64,000 bases of DNA from Mixophyes australis (Eukaryota; Chordata; Amphibia; Anura; Limnodynastidae): assembly GCA_036250195.1 (NCBI GenBank), contig JAVHZZ010000010.1, forward strand, positions 107,870,278 through 107,934,277, in the 5' to 3' direction. Of the stretch, positions 48,469-57,632 are shown piece after piece (positions within the stretch are counted from its first letter, which is position 1; each line of letters starts with the position of its first letter). The notes beneath the pieces are model-generated. The model was given only the letters and a program-made list of their open reading frames with translations, was not told the origin of the DNA and made no database searches. Made by a program: the position numbers and the translations under genes.

Positions 48469-48957
48469 TTTTAAACTGTTTGGATTTTACATTGAGATGA
48501 TGGTTTCCTTGTAGCTTATCACTCCCTGTATAACCAGTCACTTAATGCAACATATTCCTGGTGTTGACTATTTTGTAGATTACACTGTCGGAGAATCCTT
48601 ATCTCACCCTCGACATTGCCAAAATTTAGTGTCTAAAGGAGATTTGGCTGCTGGAGTCCGTTTACACCCCACCGCAAATGAATTACATGTTGACCACATT
48701 TTGCAGCCTGTACGAATATAAATATACTAACCCCGTGCAGCTGCTGTCAGACGTTTTCTTGGGGGTACATTCTGTCTATGTACGTTTTGTAAATGCACAA
48801 AAACATGTTTTGGGAAGAAAAAAATCAATTGTTTATTTTTGTGTCTTCTTTCACCAGAACACGATAAGTCCTTTGTTTTGTGGTCACCACGTGGGAGCAG
48901 ATAATTACAGTAAATAGGCTGTTGCTTTAAATATAAAATGCTATAATAAGAAAAGGC
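48469..48957. other. Intronic sequence between two transposons
   Basis: About 490 bp with no recognised feature. The frame at 48678-48917 looks spurious. Confidence 0.4.
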
Positions 48958-48960
48958 TTA
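48958..48960 (+). repeat. TTA target-site duplication, left
   Basis: TTA immediately before the terminal GGGCTAG. PIF/Harbinger elements duplicate a 3-bp TWA target. Confidence 0.8.
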
Positions 48961-48984
48961 GGGCTAGATTTACTATCAGGCGTG
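48961..48984 (+). repeat. Left 24-bp terminal inverted repeat
   Basis: Begins GGGCTAGATTTACTATCAGG and matches the complement of 52611-52634 at all 24 positions. Confidence 0.95.
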
Positions 48985-49227
48985 ATGCATGGCGGCTTCA
49001 AACCGCCATGCATCGCGGCGGTTTTCCGGCGTGTTTGCATTGCAAACAGCCGGATTTACTAATGGGCGCATTTCAGCTTCAATTCGAAGCCGCCGGCGAT
49101 GTAACGGCGGGATGTAATGCTCAAAGCCGCCGGCGGCTTTGAATAGAACATGGCGCTTTTGCTTTAAATGACGGCGCTTTTGTGTAAAGGCGGTTTTTTT
49201 GAAAATTACACCTGTCTCCTGGCCTGT

Positions 49228-49280
49228 TACTATTGGCTATTTTAAAAATCAGGAGATTTGACATCACAAGCCCTATATAA
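49228..49280 (+). promoter_or_regulatory. Promoter of the Myb-like gene: inverted CCAAT and TATA box
   Basis: ATTGG (inverted CCAAT) at about 49231-49235 and TATATAA at 49274-49280. The spacing of about 40 bp is typical of a TATA promoter. A start site about 30 bp downstream would leave a leader of roughly 300 nt before the ATG at 49611. A spliced leader is also possible. Confidence 0.6.
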
Positions 49281-49610
49281 ACCACTGGCCTGACACTTTT
49301 TCTTTGATAGGGGTTTGAGGAGTTTTTTGAGAGGAGTTTGGAGGATAGTGGTTTGCTGAGAGTTGGTGAGAGTTGGAGTTTGGTGGATTGGTGGAGCGAT
49401 ATCTGTTTGAAGTGTGAGTAGTCCTGTGGTTTTTTCCTGTTTTGTACATTTATTTTCTCATTTATTTTCTGTCTTGTATTTTTTGTATTTGTCCTTTGTC
49501 TGTGTTACTTGTGTGTGACTGTGTGGAGAGTGTGTCTGTAGGTAGTGTAGTTTGTTCTTTGTGTTTGTAAGTCCTTCAGTGTTTTGTGTTTTTCTGTCTT
49601 CTGGGTAAAA

Positions 49611-50115
49611 ATGTCCAGAGATAGGAGGGGAGAACAGGCTGAGGAGAGGGAGATGGAGGTTGAGGGGTCAGAGGAGGGAGAGGGAGAGGTTGAGGAGACA
49701 GGACAGGGCAGGAAGACCAAGACAGGGAGGAATGTGCGCTTCTCACATGATGAGAATTGTGTGTTGGTGCACAACATCATTCCCTGCTACGAGGTCATCC
49801 TAGGGAACCTGGCAGCCCGGACTCCTCTAAGGCGGCGTCACCAACTGTGGGGGAGAGTCTGTGATGCCGTGAACGCGGTGGGCCCACTGAAGCGGACAGT
49901 GGCGCACTGCCGCAAGCGCTTCTCTGATATTAAGAGGAGGCTTAAAGAGAAGATGGCCCAGGAAAGGAGGTCGACAAGGCGCACGGGTGGTGGCCCCCCA
50001 CTTCGTATGGAGTACACCACGTACGAGGAGGAGCTGCGCCAGATAATGCCGGCTGAAATTGTAGAGGGCATAAATGTCCAGGACACCGACTCGCCCTCTT
50101 TTGGCCAAGTAGTTG
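49611..50115 (+). CDS. Harbinger Myb/SANT-like protein, exon 1
   Basis: Codes residues 1-168 of an intact 404-residue protein and ends at a GTGAGT donor (50116), phase 1. Residues 7-32 are glutamate-rich and residues 34-40 are basic. Residues 44-114 form a Myb/SANT-like trihelical domain: FSHDEN near the start, W80 in the motif LWGRVCDAVNAVG, then HCRKRFSDIKRRLKEKM, as in the NAIF1/MSANTD group and Harbinger Myb-like proteins. A conserved-looking tail follows (EELRQIMPAEIVEGI, about 140-154). The ATG at 49611 is chosen because it is the first ATG in frame; frames opening further upstream would need a non-ATG start. The likely role is binding to the transposon ends and bringing the transposase to nucleus and DNA. 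Confidence 0.88.
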
Positions 50116-50370
50116 GTGAGTTATTTGTTTTTTTGACCCTAACAGTATTTTAACTGCTTTTCTCTTTTTAAAACTGCTTTTCTCTTTTTAAAACTGCTTT
50201 TCTCTTTTTAAAACTGCTTTTCTCTTTTTAAAACTGCTTTTCTCTTTGTAAAGGTTTTTTTTTCTCATAGGAAAAAAAAAAAATTGCAAACACATTTGTG
50301 CAATAAACAGTATATTTGGAAATTGTTTTTTTTCTGGAAATACATTGTATGCCTTTTCTAATACATCCAG
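50116..50370 (+). other. Intron 1 of the Myb-like gene, with a 20-bp tandem repeat
   Basis: GTGAGT donor to a CATCCAG acceptor (50364-50370). Just inside the donor, five tandem copies of the 20-bp unit AACTGCTTTTCTCTTTTTAA run from 50152 to about 50252. The unit is pyrimidine-rich. Confidence 0.85.
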
Positions 50371-50454
50371 AATCGCCAGGACCGCAGTTCAGTCCCAGTG
50401 CCAGACCTACACCTCCACCTTCAGCGAGAGATTCGGGCACAGACGAGCAAGCAG
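50371..50454 (+). CDS. Harbinger Myb/SANT-like protein, exon 2
   Basis: 84 bp (28 codons), phase 1 at both ends, so the frame is the same with or without it and it could be skipped as a cassette. It encodes residues 169-196, a serine/proline-rich linker (SPGPQFSPSARPTPPPSA). Acceptor CAG at 50368-50370; donor GTGCGT at 50455. The exon is too short to stand out as an open frame; it is supported by intact splice sites and phase continuity on both sides. Confidence 0.82.
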
Positions 50455-50559
50455 GTGCGTGATTTCTGTTTAGGAGAGAAATAATGGAGTTACTTGATTT
50501 TCTGTGCAAATGTTGCTGTCAATGTTGTTTTTTTTTTTCTTTTTATTGTTTGCAATGAG

Positions 50560-50720
50560 AAGTTAGGGCTACATTTTACTCAACTGATATGTTGCCTATA
50601 GAAACCCATCAGAATATACCGTTACTTTATTTATTGCATTCAACAAAATGACAGCTAAAATCTGATTGGTTGCTATAGGCAACATCTCCACTTTTGATAG
50701 CATGCACTTTCGTCAAAATA
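50560..50720. mobile_element. Diverged palindromic MITE inside intron 2
   Basis: ATGTTGCCTATAGAAACCC, then CAAAATGACAGCTAAAATCT, then GATTGGTTGCTATAGGCAAC matches the palindromic MITE at 54884-55056 with considerable divergence. It lies inside the Harbinger element, in the intron between exons 2 and 3. Confidence 0.65.
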
Positions 50721-50932
50721 ACCCAGCATGTACTACACAGTCCTAATGATAATGGGTATTAAAAGGATAATAAGTGCATCCGTAAGCAGGTAGCATAGGA
50801 CTAGAAATCAGGAATGCAAACATTGTGAAAGAATCTGTAGTTGCTAAAGATTATTCTTTCCTATCCAGTGTTCAGAATGCAATATACAAACATATTATAT
50901 ACTATATACTTACCGTCATTTTTCATACACAG

Positions 50933-51558
50933 GGCCCTCTTCATACCAGCCACCTCAGGCGGAGTCCCTGGAAATGTCCCCTGAGCCAGAGGATCTAACG
51001 ACCATCACCCTGGTAACAGTGGATGCCCCTGTGTCTGGCCTCCAGGAAGTTTCACCTGGCCCTGCTGAACCATCACACCAGCAACCTGCACCTGCACCTA
51101 TGGACCCAGCCAGAGAAATGGCGCTGTCTATTGGCGCATTCCAGCAGCAACAGACATTATTCATGGACAGGCAAACTGGGCACATGTCACAAATTGCGGC
51201 CCAGTTGAGGCGAATAAACCGCTCCACGAGCCAAATCCCTGCTGCAATAAACCGGCTGGCAAGCGCTTTGGAGCAGACAAATGTGCAGCTGGCCCAAATG
51301 TCTGGGTCTGTGGACGCCATGCATTCCTCCATTCGCGAGGGGAATGCCAACGTTATCCGGCTGGCAGGCCAACTCCAGCAGGAACTGATTGCCCGCTTGC
51401 CGGCCCCTTTTTCATCGGCCTCCACCAGTGCCGCTAGTACGCCTACCACATCTCTACAGAGTACTCCTCCAAGGAGAGGTGCTCGCACCAGGGGTGGGCG
51501 AGGGAGGGGAGAGAGTGGCACCAAGCATAGCGATATGCCTGCAAAAAGGCATCGCTAG
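50933..51558 (+). CDS. Harbinger Myb/SANT-like protein, exon 3 and stop
   Basis: Codes residues 197-404 and ends in TAG at 51556-51558. Acceptor CACAG at 50928-50932; the joined Gly codon keeps the frame. It begins with a proline/serine/glutamate-rich linker. A glutamine- and leucine-rich stretch with heptad-like spacing follows (about residues 265-345, QQQQTLFMDR, then INRLASALEQTNVQLAQMSG), probably a coiled coil for oligomerisation or transposase contact. A basic RG-rich tail (GARTRGGRGRG) and a terminal PAKRHR patch suggest nucleic-acid contact and nuclear targeting. No stop or frameshift interrupts the three exons (1,215 bp including stop). Confidence 0.85.
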
Positions 51559-51632
51559 CACAATGTTTGTTATTTATTAATGTTTTGTCAAGTTTCTATA
51601 ACGATTATACGTTTTTATTTATTGTGTTCTGC

Positions 51633-51638
51633 AATAAA
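51633..51638 (+). terminator. Poly(A) signal AATAAA of the Myb-like gene
   Basis: A canonical hexamer 75 bp after the stop codon, followed within 30 bp by TTGTGTCAGTC (a GT-rich downstream element). Confidence 0.8.
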
Positions 51639-51659
51639 TGCAGTTAAATTTCTATTGTG

Positions 51660-52380
51660 TCAGTCTTTCTTTTCTGCACATTCAACAAGAGTATACTGAT
51701 TTTTTAACAACTATGCACTAATTTCACGTAAACATTGACCTCTGACTGTCACATTCCAGGGATGTTCATATTTACCACATGAGGAGTACACACTATCCTG
51801 TTTTTAAAGGTTCCAATGTACAAAAAATTTACAATAAAATACTAAAATTGCACTCACATAAAACACATTTTTGAGCAAAAAATGTTTTTCATACTATGTA
51901 CTTACAAGTAAAGTAGTTTGCAATTAGACGGTCTCTAATCTCCCTTCCGCCCTCTGTGCTCTGCACATCACCATGTGACACGGACCCCTTCTTCTTCACT
52001 GTCTACTGCAATAATCGGTGGGGTAAGTTGATGTATTGCTAGATTATGTATCAAACAGCCAGCCAGGATAATTTCATACCCCTTTTCAGGTGCATACATA
52101 GCCACACAACCCAATTATTCTAGTAACCTGAATCTAGTTTACCAAAGTACAAAGGTACGCTATAACACACCTCTACTAAATCAGTAAATAAATTGCATGG
52201 TGGGAAGACACAAGAGAAAAAGAAACCAAAACAACACTGCAATTACAAGACACTGGCCTTTTAACATATACAATCCCAAAGGAAAAAACTTTGTACATGA
52301 AATGGCCCTTTTCCTTCTGTTCTGATTGCCCAAATATCAGAAACAGCACACTGTTTGAGCAATCTCGCCGCTCACAAGCA
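51660..52380. other. Non-coding right part of the Harbinger element
   Basis: About 720 bp with no transposase motif or splice-bounded frame on either strand. The minus-strand frame 52176-52613 is glycine/proline-rich only because of the CpG-rich terminal repeats and shows no DDE-enzyme character. Confidence 0.7.
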
Positions 52381-52610
52381 GCGCTTTCATTTTGGTCTAT
52401 TGAATGGCGGTTTTCCGGCGGCTTTATAAACCCCCTAATAGTAAATCCGGCTGTTTGTATGTTGAACATTGTTGAAACCGTCATGGCGATGTATACAGAG
52501 GCGGGTTTGGAAACATCATTTTTGGCCCTTTGGACGGCGGGTTTAGCCTTAGTAAATCCGGCGATGGCTAAACCGCCGCCAAACCCGCCGAAATTCGGCG
52601 GGTTTACAAA

Positions 52611-52634
52611 CACGCCTGATAGTAAATCTAGCCC
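52611..52634 (-). repeat. Right 24-bp terminal inverted repeat
   Basis: Perfect complement of the left end, followed by TTA. Confidence 0.95.
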
Positions 52635-52637
52635 TTA
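52635..52637 (+). repeat. TTA target-site duplication, right
   Basis: Matches TTA at 48958-48960. Confidence 0.8.
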
Positions 52638-53690
52638 GTCACGCCAGGCTCAATGGCTGCTGTCTGAGCCTCATAGATTCCTCTTATTGTGTGATCTGAG
52701 CTGTGGTTCTGTGCAGGGTAACGGATTGCTGTCATTTAGTAAGTAATGGGTCACGTTCTGTAAGAGTTAGAGGGGTGTCTGCAAATACATTGTCACTACA
52801 GACGGGTATTAGATATTGGGAATCAAAAGAGAGCAGGTTTGTGTTTAAAGGCACTCAAAGGATATCGGAATGAAATTAAAAAATAAAAATTTTTATTGGT
52901 ATACTTTAAAAATATCACAAAAATATCGTAATAATTAGAACAGTGAAATATTAAAACATGTATGTGGAAATATTGACCTAAATCGGCAGTAACTGTTAAG
53001 ATCAGCAGAAAATCTGCCTGAACGCGCCGTCCATTAATTAAATAAAGGTAATAAGTTATAGGTGCTTTGTAGTTATTGTTACCTAAATCATACAATTATT
53101 AAATAATAAAAGTATTAGTGTATCTTAATAAATGTAACATTTGAAAGGGAAGGAGCTTTATATAGATATTGACAATCGGTGTGAAGTACACAGGAATTAA
53201 ATGCTGACTAAATCACAGAATACATCATTACCTAAAACATCACCTAGTAATACAATTGTCTTTGCTTTCTGTATTTTCTACATGTATCTCATCACTGTGC
53301 CCCAGTATCTCTAGTAGTTTCCAGTTCAAAACTTTTGAAAATTCAGTGATTTTCAAAAAGGCGTAATACCAAATCCTTGGAAATAGTCTAATTAATACCT
53401 TGTTACATAGTATTAAACTAGAGGTTCGTGATGAAAGATTCATGCTCATTGTCAAATAACTCTAATTCCTAGATACTCATTATGTTAATTAGGACAAACC
53501 ATAGCGCTATGCAAATTGTAACACACTCATTAACTCCATGTTAAGCACACTTAACCCTTTGAATGCTGCAGCACACGTAATCTTCGTTGGTATGAAGTGA
53601 TGATTAACTCTTGATTGCTAGTACAACAGTGAATGTTATAAACTTGGTACATTCTATTTTTTGTGATGATTTATCTGTTGTATAGAATAT
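52638..53690. other. AT-rich intronic sequence
   Basis: Nothing is recognised. Short minus-strand frames (52823-53095, 53240-53455) have no protein-like features. Confidence 0.4.
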
Positions 53691-53691
53691 A

Positions 53692-53738
<47 letters not shown>

Positions 53739-53741
53739 ATG
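53691..53741. repeat. (TA)n microsatellite
   Basis: A TA-rich run directly before a SINE copy. Confidence 0.95.
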
Positions 53742-53750
53742 TATATGTGA

Positions 53751-54056
53751 GCAGCACGGTGATCAGTGGTTGGCACTTCTGCCTCACAGCACTGGGGTTA
53801 TGAGTTCAGTTCCCGACCATGACCTTATCTGTGAGGAGTTTGTATGTTCTCCCCGTGTTTGCGTGGGTCTCCTCCGGGTGCTTCGGTTTCCTCCCACACT
53901 CCAAAAACATACTGGTAGGTTAATTGGCCACTATCAAAATTGAGGTCTCTGTGTCTCTCTGTGTCTCTCAGGACTGATGTGAGTGAGTTTTCTGTACAGC
54001 GCTGCAGAATTACTGGCTACATATATATATATATATATATATATAGCTGATGATGA
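53751..54056 (+). mobile_element. tRNA-derived SINE (V-SINE-like), near full length
   Basis: Plus-strand copy from GCAGCACGGTGATCAGTGGT through CCGGGTGCTTCGGTTTCCTC to GCTGCAGAATTACTGGC. The tail is interrupted by (TA)n (54021-54045) and ends in GATGATGATA. Confidence 0.85.
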
Positions 54057-54883
54057 TATTATGAGTGTATAGGATTTTGAATATTGATATTTGACAGTGT
54101 GTATCTTTCATATTGATTGTCTCTTCTAATGCTACATGGAAACCAGGCCTTTCTTTTTATTTTTTATTAATTGCTAATTTGTTATTTTTTAAATGTACGC
54201 TTTTAGTGATATTGTTGCGTCGTTCTGAAATACTATTATTGGAGTGTGTATTTTTTACATGCATCATTTTTGGAAGATTTTGGTAACTATGTTATGTCCG
54301 CATTTAATTGTCGGCTAAATTACACCAATTGTCAACCCTAAACAGGGAAGGGTCGGGGGGTGGCCCTCATCAGGATGTATCACTTTCAATTATTGCATGT
54401 ATTTTTTTAAATATCTTGGCTAGCACCAGACACACACTGGGGTGTGATCAGTGGGATGATAATTATTTTAAATGCTTTTTTTTTTTTTCCATTTGAAGCT
54501 GGTCCATTGCAAGCAGTAATGGTCTACAAACCAATGCACAGTCCTTTCCTGCAGCTATAATCTAATCAGGGACCGAGTCATGAACTGTCCAGTTGTGGAG
54601 AATATAATCCCCTACTTACACTCTTACTGGTTCCACCGCTGACCGCCCTGCGGAGGAGGGAGACAGATCTAGCAGGCATTCTCTGAGCCTGAAAAGGACT
54701 GAACTGTGATTAAAGCAGTGTATTGTGGGGACAGAGGACATACCTAGGTAGAGGTGACTGATACATTGTTACTGTCGGCACATCTTTATCCTGGTACTTG
54801 TATATTTGTATATACTGGCTTCTAAACGTAGCATTATATCCCAGATACACAACATTTTGTGTTCTGGAAACTCAAGACACTAT
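54057..54883. other. Intronic sequence without recognised features
   Basis: Nothing is recognised. Confidence 0.4.
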
Positions 54884-55056
54884 GGGGTATATTTACTAAA
54901 CTGCGGTTTTGAAAAGTGGAGATGTTGCCTATAGCAACCAATCGGATTCTAGCTCTCATTTAATTAGTACATTCCACAAAATGACAGCTATAATCTGATT
55001 GGTTGCGACAGGCAACATCTCAACTTTTCAAACCCGCAGTTTAGTAAATATACCCC
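54884..55056. mobile_element. Palindromic MITE (GGGGTATATTTACTAA ends)
   Basis: 173 bp with inverted ends GGGGTATATTTACTAAACTG on both sides, and inverted similarity throughout (GTTGCCTATAGCAACCAATC on the left, GATTGGTTGCGACAGGCAAC on the right). The ATTTACTA word is shared with the Harbinger element at 48961, which suggests but does not prove the same superfamily. The flanking duplication is not clean. Confidence 0.8.
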
Positions 55057-55059
55057 AAT

Positions 55060-55745
55060 GATTTATGGTTGGACGTAAGTCCGTGTGTATGCCGAATGTC
55101 CGGAACGGCACGCAAATCATGTCTGAACGCAAAGAAGACCTACGACAGCCTACGGCTTGAGGGGTGTAACCCGGGAAAGGAAGGAGCTGGCGAACGGCGG
55201 CCATGTACAGTAAGCACTTAGCAAGGGCGTTCCGCTGCAGATGCGGCAGATTCAGGACCTGGGTACGTTTCTTTTAGCCGTATCATTGGCACCAGCTACA
55301 GCGCAGGTGTCAACGCCGACTGATAGTGATAACTGACACGGTATCGTCTTTATATTAAAAACTACAGGTATGCGTACCATTAAATGACACCGAACATGTG
55401 TATGTAATAAGAGAATATAAACACATTGTACGTACAGTACACTAAGAATTTCTGGATTTATTATTTCTTTTGCATCATTTATATTTTTTAAAGAATCCAT
55501 ATTATAATTAATGATTACACTGTTTAGAGTTGTACATTTATTTTTAGAACAGAATTTCTTTTTATAGGCTTTTTGATGTGACTTTATATTGCCCATATAC
55601 AGGTGTGTACTGCACTCTGTTCTGTTGACATATGACCAGTAACCTATAGAGAGTATTTATACACAGTCAAATGGAAAACTTATCCTTAGATTCGGTTGGA
55701 TTTGAATACGGTAGGAACTGCGCTGGAGTTCCGTGCAGGTTACAT
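55060..55745 (+). repeat. Diverged copy of the 15-kb repeat family
   Basis: ATTGGCACCAGCTACAGCGC, then GGTGTCAACGCCGACTGATA, parallels CACTGGCACCAGCTACAGGT followed by the same order in the 15-kb element. Flanking similarity (TTTGAATACGG) supports it. Boundaries are uncertain. Confidence 0.5.
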
Positions 55746-57004
55746 CCAAACATGAATCGAGCCGTATGTTCCCAGAGCTGTAGACCTGTACTCTAAGCAG
55801 TGACTGTGGAATATTATAAAGGGGTCATTTCTGTTCTCGCATTGAGATACTGTCCCTTTTAAGTCATTTTGAGATGCCCCATCCATCCAGCTGGCCAGGA
55901 GCACCTGATTCTGTTCTATTTTTGAGCGCATCACATGTGTCTCGTCTCTATACTGTAATATACGTTAAGTGCCAGATCATGGCGTATATTAAATGTCAGG
56001 ATCCTGACAGACGGCAGCGACAGCTGTGCATAGGCTTGTAATTTTTTTAAACCATGTTAATCAGTATCCAAATTAAAGTGAGTCAGGTTTAATTGTTTCT
56101 GAGAAGGAGTCCCCGAATGATTTTATTGTATCTTGTAATCCTGTCCAGAGAATAGGTTTATTGTGCTGTATAAAATGAAATTATTTTTTTTTTTACGGTT
56201 AATTTCATGCATTTAATTAAGTTAATTTTGCTGTGAAATTCCTCCTCCTTATTTTTGGCAGAACCTGTTGTAGATGTTATCTTGTTTCGTTTTTAAAAGT
56301 TATATTTAATGTGCACAAACACGGGATTAAAGGCCACTGGTCCGGAGCATGGAGGCAGTTAGACCGATCTACTCGCCGTGATTGTCTGACCTGTCCTCTG
56401 ATTGGCTGTGATCAAATGCTGGTTGGGTGAGATGGTTGTTTTTTGGTTCCAATACACACAGCAATTTGTATCCAACTAAAAATGAGAAAATTGATTGTTG
56501 GTATCGGTGTGTGTATGATCAGTGTTGCAACAGTGTCGCCCGTAAGCGATACCAGATTCTAAATGACTCATCCCCCTTTATACATGCCCTCTGTCTGCTG
56601 ACAATGCACATCTTTTATGCACAATAAGCCTGGAACACTGGTTTTAATTAAACGCAAAATTTTAAAACAAAATATGCAGTTTTTGTGCTTTTAAATATAT
56701 TCAAATGCATATGTAAAAATATCCATTCCTTAGTAGAACCAGATTTTCTAAACTGCACTAGGAAAATGGCAGAATCTGATTGGTTGCTATAAGATAAAGC
56801 ATCTTTTTCCCAGTTACAGTTGCATCAGTTTTCATAAATCCTCCTCCCTCAATTATTTTTAATCACAGAAAAACCTTTCAGTAGCAGCGTGTCAGGATAC
56901 GACATTTACATTGAGCACCTTACAGGTTTATTGACGCGTTACAGGTTTCCTGTGTGGGTGGAAAGCAGGTTACTGTGTGGAAGATCCACTGGAACGTGTT
57001 CTCA
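55746..57004. other. Intronic sequence with a MITE remnant
   Basis: At about 56740-56850, ATCTGATTGGTTGCTATAAG and neighbouring words are a worn fragment of the 54884 MITE family. Nothing else is recognised. Confidence 0.45.
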
Positions 57005-57632
57005 CAGGGCCTCATTCATCACGGCTCACATACTGAACGCAACGTGCGATTGTTTTAAAGCGCACAGAATTTGGGCAAAAAACACGCCCAAGAAGCAGAT
57101 CTAAAGATACATGCGCTGATGAATTCGGGGGGCAGGTCTCCTGTGCTCTATTACCCTAAATACTGCAGGATACGTCCAATGTGGATTATAAATTCACCCA
57201 AAAGCACACAGAAAACCTATGTTATTAATGTCTACTGTACATAAAATACATTGTTACAGTTGCCCCTGATTGCAGACACATGTTCTAGCTGTATACACAG
57301 CCGTCATCACTAGTAATCAGGATCTAGACTAGCCCTGTAGCTGGAGCAAGAGATACGGCAGAAAAACAGGTAACTTTGGGACGACCAGAGCTTGAATCGG
57401 ACGCTGTTGCGTGTGCTCCAGTTTGGCACCCCCTTACTGTACATTGACGGATGGAGAACTTCTGCCCCTTCTCCGCCCCGTTCCCTCCCAGAAATCGTAA
57501 GTTGTAGTAATTGTCCTTTGCGCACGAATATGATTTGAACGTTGCTGCGTTTAGTTCTGGTCCTACGTAGAGGGACTTTGTGTATGATACGCACAAGATC
57601 AGCAGTTACGTCTCTTGATAAATCAGGGCCTC
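57005..57632 (-). mobile_element. TIR-type element, family of 15009-15816
   Basis: Left AGGGCCTCATTCATCA and right (complement) AGGCCCTGATTTATCA are inverted with four mismatches. On the minus strand the interior follows the 15-kb copy closely near CTAGTGATGACGGCTGTGTA and CCAGCTACAGGGCTAG. The 30-bp unit amplified at 15.2 kb is single here. No coding capacity is inferred from the overlapping frames at 57310-57648. Confidence 0.7.

Larger units (their letters stand above)
48961..52634 (+). mobile_element. PIF/Harbinger-type transposon carrying only a Myb-like gene
   Basis: 3,674 bp bounded by perfect 24-bp terminal inverted repeats (48961-48984 and 52611-52634, starting GGGCTAGATTTACTATCAGG) and TTA duplications. 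Each end has an additional perfect hairpin (48984-49014 and 52581-52605, 12-bp arms). C(C/T)(A/G)GATTTACTA-type words occur five times, twice at the left and three times inverted at the right. The single intact gene encodes a Myb/SANT-like protein on the plus strand. No DDE transposase frame is present on either strand between the ends. Established: Harbinger elements usually encode both a transposase and a Myb-like partner that binds DNA and the transposase. Inferred: this element is mobilised, if at all, by a transposase supplied in trans. Intact ends and gene suggest a fairly recent insertion. Confidence 0.9.

Noticed and set aside
48961..52634. Harbinger transposase gene inside the element
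   Set aside because: I looked on both strands between the ends. Only the Myb-like exons are coding. The minus-strand frame 52176-52613 is an artefact of the GC-rich end repeats, and the minus-strand frame 50955-51524 is a shadow of exon 3.
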